Below, in pieces: positions 1-5,726 of a stretch of 8,419 bases of DNA. The notes beneath the pieces were generated by a model that worked only from the letters and a program-made list of their open reading frames with translations, did not search any database and was not told the origin of the DNA. The stretch comes from Phycisphaerae bacterium (lineage in GTDB: Bacteria > Planctomycetota > Phycisphaerae > UBA1845 > UTPLA1). A program made the position numbers and the translations under genes. Position 1 is the first letter of the stretch; each line of letters opens with the position of its first letter. The stretch lies in contig JAFGQA010000234.1 of NCBI GenBank assembly GCA_016935885.1, forward strand, positions 1-8,419, given 5' to 3'.

Positions 1-2
1 AT

Positions 3-116
3 CAAGAGACGCCGCACCTCTGGCTCCGTGAGTGGAATCAGGTTGTTGTTTTTTTGGATCGTGCCGACTTCGGCGTTGGGGCCCCAGGACCCAGCCGGTT
101 CGTAACGCTCGCCCAC
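3..116 (-). pseudogene. Transposase C-terminal fragment (IS4/IS701-type), running off the left edge
   Basis: A minus-strand frame, open from a stop at 165-167 to the left edge, contains the segment NNNLIPLTEPEVRRLL (about 6-53). This resembles the LIPLTVPEVRRLL-type segment that I recall from the C-terminal third of many IS4/IS701-like DDE transposases. Upstream in the same frame is ERYEPAGSWGP, which on its own recalls the C-terminal AGSWGP motif of glucose-6-phosphate dehydrogenase, but the DGRxW end of that family does not follow. The first possible start in the frame is a GTG at 116 with no ribosome binding site, so this is more likely an internal piece of a decayed gene than an intact one. 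The identification rests on a short motif recalled from memory. Confidence 0.3.
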
Positions 117-167
117 CGCGCCGCTTGGAGGCCAAGCCGAAGTGGAATCCTCGCCCCTGGACCGTTA

Positions 168-581
168 ATCACCGCCGCGCCGCGTTGTCAGTGAAAGGGC
201 TTACCTCCCCGGGGCCACCCCACCGGAGACTTCCTCTCTGCCCAGGCCGATCTGGCCAGCGAGGGCGAGCCTAACAGGCGAGATTCGACCGGAATCCGTC
301 GCGCGAACGTGTCAGTTCTGTCAGGTCATTTGGGCGTGACATTTGCGGTAACGCCTTTTCCAACAACAGATTAAGCCATGTCACCCAATTTCGGACCGGC
401 ACACTCCAATATTGCGGTTTCGAGACACCGGCGTGATCGCCGCTGGCGCTGATGTGGGAGGTTACCACAGCTCTGCACGGCTCATGTCACACTGTGGCTC
501 GCCGTCTCTGCACGCAGGCATGGCTGTCACCCGGCTTGGAACAGGACCGACCAGTTCACTGGGGCCGAGATTACGCAGGAA
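168..581. other. Gene-poor stretch without recognisable content
   Basis: I find no convincing coding region here on either strand. The short open frames give Arg/Ser/Pro-rich or irregular translations without recognisable motifs, and none has a good ribosome binding site. I see no tRNA, rRNA or tandem repeats. A small inverted repeat, ccagttcactgg, lies at 551-562, about 20 bp past the stop of the Spy-like gene, but it has no T-tract, so I do not call it a terminator. With a transposase-like fragment on its left, the stretch is best read as decayed mobile-element or intergenic DNA. Confidence 0.4.
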
Positions 582-911
582 CTACGGAAAGCTCGTTGCG
601 AAGGGGAACTCCTCGAGACCACGAATCGACATGAGCTCGTCCTCTTGCGCACTGGTAAGCGTCCGGCTTACGTCACTGAAGTGCGTCGCGTAGTAGTACA
701 CGATCTCGCCATCGAGATCCCCGTAACGTTCCGCCAAGCGCAGAACGGTTTCCTCGTCCACTGACTCGCCGGCCATGAACCGGCGGAGTTCAACCGCAAT
801 CTGGCGCCGCGTCTCAACGAGTTCCTGCGTGGTCTCGCGCTGGATGTCGACGAGGCTGGTGACGAGCTCGGCCTGAATGCAGGCGCATGGCTGCAGTCCT
901 TTCATTCCCAC
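582..911 (-). CDS. Spy/CpxP-like helical (heavy-metal-resistance type) domain protein, probably 5'-truncated
   Basis: The product is about 109 residues and almost entirely helical and charged. It runs from LVDIQRETTQELVETRRQI through RLAERYGDLDGEIVYYYATHF to SRTLTSAQEDELMSIRGLE. The pattern helix, (R/G)RYGxLDGE, then LTxxQxxxLxxxR is what I associate with Spy/CpxP/ZraP-like periplasmic proteins, which bind unfolded proteins or metals. Those normally carry a signal peptide and more helical sequence at the N-terminus, and neither is present. The only starts in frame are GTG 911 and ATG 905, with a weak purine-rich stretch before them. The same frame stays open far upstream, into the end of the hemerythrin-like gene, and reads as a Pro/Arg-rich segment. 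An original start may therefore have been lost or separated by a frameshift. It is the last of four minus-strand genes. Family assignment is moderate; start and intactness are uncertain. Confidence 0.5.
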   Translation of the reverse strand: MGMKGLQPCACIQAELVTSLVDIQRETTQELVETRRQIAVELRRFMAGESVDEETVLRLAERYGDLDGEIVYYYATHFSDVSRTLTSAQEDELMSIRGLEEFPFATSFP

Positions 912-1113
912 CGCAGTTCGGACAGAGTGCGCCGGCCCATCCCGGACAATTGTCTCGTCGTTGCGCGGAAGCTGGCGGGCACGCGAAGGTATGTCTGCGG
1001 CGGGTTCCGGCGCCGAGTCTTCGATCCCGTTGCGGTTGCTGTTGCGCCGGACGTACGGCTGGGCGGGAGGCTGACCTGTACTGAAGGCCCTGACGATTGC
1101 CCTTTCGACACTC

Positions 1114-1602
1114 TCATCCGGATCCCCCTTCTTCTTGGGTGAAGGAGTGCTGGAGCAACTCGCTTTCTTTCTCGCCCTGCGATCTCAGATCGTCAAGAAA
1201 GCGATCAAGGTTCGCACATATCTGCCCGAATCCACCGGCATCGTCCGGCGAGACATGGTCCAGTCGTACTATGATTCTCTGTAGATTGGCATGCAGCTCT
1301 GCGCGTTCGTTCCCTAACGCCTCTACTTCGCCAGCCAAATGTGGATTGGCTTCTGTGATCAAGTGCATGTAACCGCCGTGGTCTGCGAGAACCTGCAGAC
1401 GAGTCACGTGGCGTTCAGAGGACCACGTTTGGAAACGCAACGTCGAGAGCTTGTGGCTGTTTCCGCGCCCCCGGGTCATCCACTGGAGCGCGATTCGGAG
1501 TGTTTGCTCGATGCCCAGGATGATCGCAAGCTCGACCTCGGCCTGCCGGGCGACCTCCTGCGCTTCGGTTGAGTTGAATGCTGTTGGCTCAGGATGCTGC
1601 AT
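1114..1602 (-). CDS. Hemerythrin-like helical protein
   Basis: The 162-residue soluble protein starts at ATG 1602 with GGAG five bases upstream. It is all-helical and charged, with the order expected of hemerythrin-like HHE domains: an N-terminal helix (EAQEVARQAEVELAIILGIEQ), a segment with SERHVTRLQVLADHGGY, a helix with PHLAGEVEALGNERAELHANLQ, and a C-terminal helix ending in EKESELLQHSFTQEE. Several His and Glu/Asp residues fall near positions where HHE domains hold a di-iron centre, but the classic HxxxE and HxxxH spacings are not all there, so iron or oxygen binding is not assured. No signal peptide or membrane segment is visible. A perfect 7-bp hairpin (1626-1646) lies in its leader, 24 bp before the start. 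Other helical four-helix-bundle proteins remain possible. Confidence 0.5.
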   Translation of the reverse strand: MQHPEPTAFNSTEAQEVARQAEVELAIILGIEQTLRIALQWMTRGRGNSHKLSTLRFQTWSSERHVTRLQVLADHGGYMHLITEANPHLAGEVEALGNERAELHANLQRIIVRLDHVSPDDAGGFGQICANLDRFLDDLRSQGEKESELLQHSFTQEEGGSG

Positions 1603-1625
1603 CTAGTCTCCGTTCGATTTGCACA

Positions 1626-1646
1626 GACTGAGGCCGCCGCTCAGTC
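1626..1646 (-). promoter_or_regulatory. Perfect 7-bp hairpin in the leader of the hemerythrin-like gene
   Basis: The arms gactgag (1626-1632) and ctcagtc (1640-1646) are perfect inverted repeats around a 7-base loop. The hairpin lies 24 bp upstream of the start codon at 1602. No T-tract follows, so it is not an intrinsic terminator. It could be an operator, an mRNA-stabilising structure or chance. Confidence 0.3.
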
Positions 1647-1780
1647 ATGTCCTTGGTCAGTTGGCACGATCCAAGCGCCCGCCGCGTGATAGCTCCATGA
1701 CCGCACATTCATCGACTTGCGATCCGGCCCAACACGGGTCTCCATCCGCGCGTCGCGGCCTGGACCTGGGTCATACCCGC

Positions 1781-2071
1781 TCAGCCGATGACACTAAGCA
1801 ACCTCTTGACGGTTTCGTTTACACGTTCGGGCGTCTCGAACGTCTCCGCCTTGATGGCGGTGCGGGTCTCATATACCCGGTCGTACCGTGGGGGAGATCG
1901 GACGCCACCCCGCGAGAGCGCCATTCCCGCCGGGGATAGTCCCACAGTATCTTCTACCGGCGAGGCCATCGGGGACTGTCTCGTGATCGCTTTTCCCATG
2001 CTCGAATCGACCAGGGCCGAGACTTCGCGACCGCCGATTCCCGATACGCTGTTTGTCGTTGTCGCATCCAT
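1781..2071 (-). CDS. FlgM-like anti-sigma factor (small protein)
   Basis: The 96-residue protein starts at ATG 2071, with GGGAG four bases upstream. The N-terminal half is low in structure (Ser/Thr/Gly/Pro-rich). Residues 40-53 read EDTVGLSPAGMALS, matching the DxVxLSxxAxxL motif of FlgM-type anti-sigma factors. The C-terminal helix region (about 63-95) reads YDRVYETRTAIKAETFETPE and then VNETVKRLLSVIG, matching the FlgM C-terminus with its xxxIxxGxYxxxxxxxAxxLL pattern. FlgM binds and inhibits the flagellar sigma factor sigma-28. The motif order is what identifies the protein. No flagellar genes lie in the window, so its partner sigma factor cannot be named, and it may regulate an alternative sigma factor in a stress context instead. 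It lies between MpsC-A and the hemerythrin-like gene on the same strand. Confidence 0.6.
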   Translation of the reverse strand: MDATTTNSVSGIGGREVSALVDSSMGKAITRQSPMASPVEDTVGLSPAGMALSRGGVRSPPRYDRVYETRTAIKAETFETPERVNETVKRLLSVIG

Positions 2072-2169
2072 GCGCGTCTCCCGTCATCCTTGTCGCAGGT
2101 GGATATCCCGCTGAAGGCTGACTCCAGTGATTCCGCCATGCCGACCAACGATCAATCACGCCTTCCTGT

Positions 2170-2183
2170 TGGACGGCCGTCCA
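2170..2183. repeat. 14-bp perfect palindrome just after the MpsC-A stop
   Basis: The sequence tggacggccgtcca is a perfect 14-bp palindrome, 11 bp downstream of the stop codon of the MpsC-A gene (2195-2197). There is no T-tract on either side. It could be a weak terminator stem, an mRNA 3' end or an operator for the FlgM-like gene that follows. Confidence 0.35.
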
Positions 2184-2194
2184 CCGTGATCGTC

Positions 2195-2737
2195 CTACCG
2201 CTCAACTTCCTTCTCCATTTCCGCTGGGCTTGGGTCACTTCCACTCCAGGTGTCCGCAGGTACGCTATCAGCCCGTGGCAAAACTGTGGCACCGGCGTCT
2301 CGCCGGTGGTTTTCACGGTCGGAAACGGCGCTTCCGAAACGCTGTTTTCCCTTTTGCCACGGGCTGCTATGGGCGAGCTGGTACACCTGTACTGTAGTGC
2401 CGGTCGTGAATACCCCCACCACGGTGCCGGTAGTCGGCTCGACTTCCGCTGTGGCCTCACGCACCTCCACGCCAGTGATCCGCTTGATCTCCTGCCGCAA
2501 CGTCTCGGAGGCGTTGGCGAACAACTGTCGGTGAAAGTCTTGTACCTGAGCGACACCCTCGGGGCTTTTCGCCAGGGCCTTCTCAGCCTCCGACAAGGCC
2601 CCGTGCAGCGTGATTACCAGCGTGGTGTCGCTCAGCACCACGGTCACTGACTTGGGCGTGTTGCCCGTCCTCTGCTGCTCGAAAACACTTGCTGCCTGCG
2701 CAATCTGGCGCGCCATTGTTGAATTGGGATTGTCCAT
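2195..2737 (-). CDS. MpsC/DUF2294 family protein (MpsC-A) with an in-frame insertion
   Basis: The 180-residue soluble protein starts at ATG 2737, with a strong ribosome binding site (AGGGAGGA) 5 bases upstream. Residues 1-121 match the DUF2294 family: ARQIAQAASVFEQQRTG, then the strand pair SVTVVLSDTTLVITLHGALS, EKALAKSPEG, the helix DFHRQLFANASETLRQEIKR and ITGVEVREATAEVEPTTGTVV. DUF2294 proteins are annotated as MpsC-like, after a protein linked to a Na+-translocating, membrane-potential-generating system; their exact biochemistry is poorly known. Residues 125-158 (34 codons) are foreign: they are encoded by a palindromic element. Removing them rejoins LAHS to VPADTWSG and gives a 146-residue protein. 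The frame stays open through the insert, so a full-length product is possible. It is the first of four minus-strand genes and is divergent from a paralogue at 3131. Confidence 0.75.
   Translation of the reverse strand: MDNPNSTMARQIAQAASVFEQQRTGNTPKSVTVVLSDTTLVITLHGALSEAEKALAKSPEGVAQVQDFHRQLFANASETLRQEIKRITGVEVREATAEVEPTTGTVVGVFTTGTTVQVYQLAHSSPWQKGKQRFGSAVSDRENHRRDAGATVLPRADSVPADTWSGSDPSPAEMEKEVER
2264..2370. mobile_element. 97-bp MITE/REP-like palindromic element with 5-bp flanking direct repeats
   Basis: Outer arms agcccgtggcaaaa (2270-2283) and ttttgccacgggct (2352-2365) are a perfect 14-bp inverted repeat; with one mismatch the pairing extends to 2266-2283 and 2352-2369. The direct repeat gctat flanks the element at 2264-2268 and 2366-2370. 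Inside are two further hairpins: caccggcg/cgccggtg (2290-2308) and tcggaa/ttccga (2319-2337). There is no coding capacity of its own. Element plus one repeat copy is 102 bp, exactly 34 codons. Terminal inverted repeats and a short target-site duplication indicate a non-autonomous transposed element. I see no second copy in the window. Confidence 0.8.
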
Positions 2738-2783
2738 GGCGTTCCTCCCTGGCCGCTACGGTCGCCCACCACCACCGGCAGCG

Positions 2784-2831
2784 AAAAAAGCCGACGTGGA
2801 GACACCCGAAGGTGCTCAACCGCGTCGGCTT
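2784..2831 (-). terminator. Intrinsic terminator hairpin in the 5' leader of MpsC-A
   Basis: On the minus strand a 9-bp stem, AAGCCGACG paired with CGTCGGCTT (plus positions 2823-2831 and 2788-2796), encloses an inner hairpin GAG-CACC-TTCG-GGTG-(T)-CTC (2799-2817) capped by a stable UUCG tetraloop. It is followed at once by a run of Ts (2789-2784). This is a textbook intrinsic terminator for minus-strand transcription. It ends only about 47 bp before the MpsC-A start codon, with no gene close upstream on that strand, so it would terminate the leader transcript rather than a preceding gene. Confidence 0.7.
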
Positions 2832-2880
2832 ACTCTTCAACGAGCCACCCGGCACGGCCGGGTTGCCCTTCATCTAGTCA
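2784..2880 (-). promoter_or_regulatory. Candidate attenuator or riboswitch leader upstream of MpsC-A
   Basis: Three structures follow one another on the minus strand. The first is a perfect 7-bp hairpin, ACCCGGC-CGT-GCCGGGT (2847-2863). The second is a possible antiterminator, GGCTC-GTTGAA-GAG-TA-AGCC (2827-2846), which uses the AGCC that forms the 5' arm of the terminator stem. The third is the terminator at 2784-2831. Mutually exclusive folds ahead of a start codon are the expression platform of attenuators and riboswitches. I do not recognise the upstream part as a known riboswitch class, so the ligand, if any, is unknown. Confidence 0.45.
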
Positions 2881-3130
2881 TCTGATTTACATCCTGATCG
2901 AAGCCGCCTTATCGGTTCGGAGTTGCTCCTCTCAGAAGCATCGTTATGCGTGGCCGGAAGAGGGACGACAAGTGGATTGCCATTCCAATCCTGATACGAT
3001 GTTTCTCAGATTGCCCGAAAGGCAAAGCCCCCCGGGTGAGTGTTCAGCCGGTCTGGCGGACGTAGAGCCGCGTTCTCAGGCCAGAATCGCCGGTCGTCCG
3101 TCCGCTCCCGCCCAAACTGGTGAGGCCTCC

Positions 3131-3661
3131 ATGAGATCACAGGGAGAAATCGAGGCTGCCATATGCGAGGGCATCAGGCGTTTTGAACAGGAGTGCACGG
3201 CCGGGGGCCCGAAAGATATCCATTCCCACTTGATTGACGACCTTGTCGTGATCCGCATCGAGGGCGTTCTGACCGCCGCCGAACAGCACTTGGTCGGGCC
3301 GCTTCGGGGCGAAAAGGGCAGGGACTTGCTCAAACAAGTGAGGATCCCGCTGATCGAGACGGCCCGGGCGGTCTTGGAATCGATGGTCCTGGAGGACACG
3401 GGCGTCGAGGTAGTGAGTCTCCACCACGACATCAGCACCACCACCGGCGAAGGGGTCGTGGTCGGCGGCCGCTTTTGGCCCAGTTCGCGCAGAACATCGC
3501 CAGGCTCGCTGACTCATTCTTGTCGCGCCCTCTGTCCCGTCCACGACCAAATGATGGATGCCATGCACTTCGCGGCATTCGTCATGTCGAAGGAGAAGAA
3601 GGACCGCATCGGCAGTACCGAAGCCGTCGCATACCCCAGGAGCATATCACCGGCGAGCTGA
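3131..3661 (+). CDS. MpsC/DUF2294 family protein (MpsC-B), 3' end probably frameshifted
   Basis: The start chosen is ATG 3131, with GTGAGG five bases upstream; the frame is open farther upstream (to 2972), but that part does not resemble the family. Residues 1-111 match DUF2294: EIEAAICEGIRRFEQE, GPKDIHSHLIDDLVVIRIEG with its helix VLTAAEQHL, EKGRDLLKQVR, LIETARAVLESM and TGVEVVSLHHDISTTTGE. In the family, GEEVVVFTLAE usually ends the domain. Here it becomes GEGVVV followed by GGRFWPSSRRT and about 60 residues without family resemblance. A sequence reading LLAQ appears in the next frame from about 3473, so a small insertion or frameshift near 3462-3472 is likely. The same family occurs as a divergent paralogue on the other strand (2195-2737). 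The role in cells is poorly known; the N-terminal part is probably functional, the tail doubtful. Confidence 0.65.
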   Translation: MRSQGEIEAAICEGIRRFEQECTAGGPKDIHSHLIDDLVVIRIEGVLTAAEQHLVGPLRGEKGRDLLKQVRIPLIETARAVLESMVLEDTGVEVVSLHHDISTTTGEGVVVGGRFWPSSRRTSPGSLTHSCRALCPVHDQMMDAMHFAAFVMSKEKKDRIGSTEAVAYPRSISPAS

Positions 3662-3812
3662 GGATGAACATCGGTGCTGCTGAAGCCATCAGAGCCTCGG
3701 CGAAAACATGATGGGCGCGAAGATCCGTGCTACGCTGCCGTCCCTTCGGAGGAACGTGATGTTGCGCTGGACACGTGCCACGCGAGTGCTTTTCGCGAGC
3801 ATAGACGACTCT

Positions 3813-3818
3813 TATGAT
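3813..3818 (+). promoter_or_regulatory. Possible -10 element for the DUF502 gene
   Basis: TATGAT at 3813-3818 resembles a sigma-70 -10 box and lies 36 bp upstream of the ATG at 3854. The hexamer 17 bp farther upstream (TTTTCG) is a poor -35 match. Support is weak. Confidence 0.2.
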
Positions 3819-3853
3819 GAATCATCGCCCGGGCTCTCGAAAGGAGATTGAAC

Positions 3854-4468
3854 ATGAAGCCAGTTATTAGGATGTTTCTCACAGGGCTGGCCGCTGTTCT
3901 GCCGGTCACGGTGACGCTCTATGTGCTGTACTGGCTGGGCAGCGCGGCGGAGTCTCTCCTGGGACCGGTACTGAAGATGCTTATACCGGGCAGCCTTTAC
4001 TGGCCGGGGATGGGCGTCGTGGCCGGGCTGGTTTTGGTGTTCGTGATCGGCGTACTGATGAAGGCGTGGCTTTTTCGAAAGGCATTTCGATGGGGCGAGC
4101 GACTTGTGGAGCGAATTCCCCTGGTGAAGGCGCTGTATGGGTCCGTGCGCGACCTGATGGGCTTCTTCTCGAGCTCCGATAAGGAGATGATGCACAAGGC
4201 CGTCATGGTGACCGTCGGGAACACTCCGCTACGCCTCATCGGGTTTATCACGCGAGAGAATTTCTGCGACCTACCGGCCGGGATCGGTGACGACGGTACC
4301 GTGGCAGTCTATCTGCCCATGAGCTACCAGATCGGTGGGTTCACGACAGTGGTCCCGCGCTCGGCGGTCCAACCGATCGATATGTCAATCGAGCAAGCGA
4401 TGCGGTTCGCCGTCACCGCGGGGATGAGCGAAGTGAAGGGAGGACAGCGTTCGCGAAAAGGGGCGTGA
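3854..4468 (+). CDS. DUF502 family membrane protein
   Basis: The 204-residue protein starts at ATG 3854, chosen over an in-frame TTG at 3848 because the AAGGAG ribosome binding site at 3841-3846 is seven bases from the ATG but touches the TTG. A first membrane segment covers about residues 6-29 (FLTGLAAVLPVTVTLYVLYWLG) and a second about 52-70 (GMGVVAGLVLVFVIGVLM). After them come the family motifs ERLVERIPLVKALYGSVRDL (83-101), FITRENF and YLPMSYQIGGFTTVVPRSAVQPIDMSIEQA (154-182). This order, including the IPLxxxxYxxxxD motif and the C-terminal MSxEQAM motif, is characteristic of DUF502 inner-membrane proteins. Their function is unknown; some reviews link them to envelope or stress processes. 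It converges on the PP2C gene with a 65-bp gap that has no clear terminator. Confidence 0.88.
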   Translation: MKPVIRMFLTGLAAVLPVTVTLYVLYWLGSAAESLLGPVLKMLIPGSLYWPGMGVVAGLVLVFVIGVLMKAWLFRKAFRWGERLVERIPLVKALYGSVRDLMGFFSSSDKEMMHKAVMVTVGNTPLRLIGFITRENFCDLPAGIGDDGTVAVYLPMSYQIGGFTTVVPRSAVQPIDMSIEQAMRFAVTAGMSEVKGGQRSRKGA

Positions 4469-4533
4469 GCATCAATTCTGCATTTGGCGGTGTCGTCACT
4501 GGCTGCGTCAGGCCTCAGCAGGGGTTCGTTTCT

Positions 4534-5607
4534 TCACCCCCAGCGCAGCCCCAGCATCTTCACCATCGAGCGTGCTGCCCGCCCGAGGGTTAACCGCGGC
4601 GGCGGACCGCCGTTATGGTACAGCACGATCGTCGTCTGGTCGTCCTCGGCCGGCGCGCCGCCGCGCCAACGGTCGACCGCGTCGGTGAGCGTCTGGCCGA
4701 TGAGGTGCGCCGTCTGCGGCGCGATGACCGACACTTGCGGTCCATCCAGTGTCGTCCCGTGAAGCTCGCGTAGTGCTGGGTGCGAAACGGGCCCGGCCGC
4801 CGCCCATGTTCCTCGCTCAGGTGCCTCTAGCTCGCCACTCGCGTTTGGAATCTGTCCTGCGGTGCGCTGCGCTAATTTCAACAACCCGGGCTCACCGAGC
4901 ATCTCCCTGGCCTGATTCCGCGCCTCGGTCATCGCATCGGTGTAGATGATCACCGCGTCGCCCATCGCCAGCTTGGCCGCAAACTGCCGGTACTCGGTCG
5001 GTTCAACGACCCCCAGCGGCAGATTGGCAACCCGGGAGAGCCTGTAGCGGACACGCTCGGTGCGGATGGACGGCCCCGCGTTCGCCGCCGCTTGGTCCAA
5101 GAATTGCCAGCGGCCAGCAAGGTGGCTGTACCACAGCGGCCGTGGGTGCCCAGCGTTGCAAACAATCAGGTGATGCGTCGGCGCAAAGTACGTCGCCAGC
5201 AAGACGGTGGCAAACTTCTTGTTGCCGACCTTGTCGGCAAAATCCTTGTTGAGCGCGCGGGCAAAACGCGTCTGATCCAGCAAGTTGATATGTCTCCGTA
5301 CCGACTTCCGCAGCCACTGCGCGAACTCGTTTAGATCCGGGCCGTGGCCGGAAATGTCGGCGACGACAAAGCGCGTTACGCGCCCCGAACCACACATCGA
5401 GACATAGTGCAGGTCTCCGCCGCGCGCGCCTCCGCACGGCCGGCTGTCGATCCACACATCCAGTCCAGGCGACGCGAGCGCGTGCTGCACGGCTTGGTTG
5501 CCGCCGAGAACCTCGAGACATTGCAGCGAATACGGGGCTTCGGGCGGGGGTGTCGGCGACTCGGGCGCAGCGATCGACGACTCAGGGGGTACAGCCGCAG
5601 GTCCCAT
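4534..5607 (-). CDS. PP2C/SpoIIE-type serine phosphatase (RsbU-like)
   Basis: The enzyme would remove phosphate from Ser/Thr of a partner protein, often an anti-sigma-factor antagonist. Start ATG 5607 is preferred because AAGGA lies eight bases upstream, giving 357 residues; an in-frame ATG at 5700 would add 31 residues, lies only 26 bp after the ppsA stop, and cannot be excluded. The order of motifs is that of PP2C/SpoIIE: GGD (Asp65), VVADISGHG (Asp84), LNxxFADK, NAGHPRPLWY (151-160), YTDAMTEA (Asp224) and EDDQTTIVL (Asp322/323), so all metal-binding aspartates are present. The N-terminus is Pro/Ala/Ser-rich and likely flexible, and there is no sensor domain or membrane segment. It directly follows ppsA on the same strand, probably co-transcribed. 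No anti-sigma antagonist (STAS) or kinase lies nearby, so its substrate is unknown. Confidence 0.85.
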   Translation of the reverse strand: MGPAAVPPESSIAAPESPTPPPEAPYSLQCLEVLGGNQAVQHALASPGLDVWIDSRPCGGARGGDLHYVSMCGSGRVTRFVVADISGHGPDLNEFAQWLRKSVRRHINLLDQTRFARALNKDFADKVGNKKFATVLLATYFAPTHHLIVCNAGHPRPLWYSHLAGRWQFLDQAAANAGPSIRTERVRYRLSRVANLPLGVVEPTEYRQFAAKLAMGDAVIIYTDAMTEARNQAREMLGEPGLLKLAQRTAGQIPNASGELEAPERGTWAAAGPVSHPALRELHGTTLDGPQVSVIAPQTAHLIGQTLTDAVDRWRGGAPAEDDQTTIVLYHNGGPPPRLTLGRAARSMVKMLGLRWG

Positions 5608-5726
5608 CAGCGATGTCCTTCCGTCGCGGTGACGCGCGTAGCTTACCCCCTGGGCCGCAGATTCACGCTGCCCGGACAGCGCCTGCTCGTTATTTCGCAT
5701 TCACCATCCGGTGCGCAGCAGGCAGC

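Noticed and set aside
53..116. C-terminus of glucose-6-phosphate dehydrogenase, suggested by YEPAGSWGP on the minus strand
   Set aside because: The family's closing DGRxW motif does not follow; the frame continues with a transposase-like LIPLTEPEVRRLL segment. Kept only as an alternative in the entry.
2090..2650. Plus-strand open frame of 186 codons across the MpsC-A region
   Set aside because: It is antisense to a recognised DUF2294 gene with a strong ribosome binding site, and its translation has no family motifs.
2690..2877. Small open frames across the MpsC-A leader on both strands
   Set aside because: They coincide with the structured leader and terminator hairpin, so the apparent peptides are best explained as translations of an RNA structure.
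3011..3030. Possible c-di-GMP (GEMM-I) riboswitch upstream of MpsC-B, suggested by GCAAAGCC after a GAAA stretch
   Set aside because: The rest of the GEMM-I core (GGGCAAACC-type segment and GGGACG before GCAAAGCC) is absent, and GCAAAGCC largely belongs to a small local hairpin ttgcc/ggcaa.
4469..4533. Bidirectional terminator between the convergent DUF502 and PP2C genes
   Set aside because: Only short imperfect inverted repeats are present, with no T-tract on either side.
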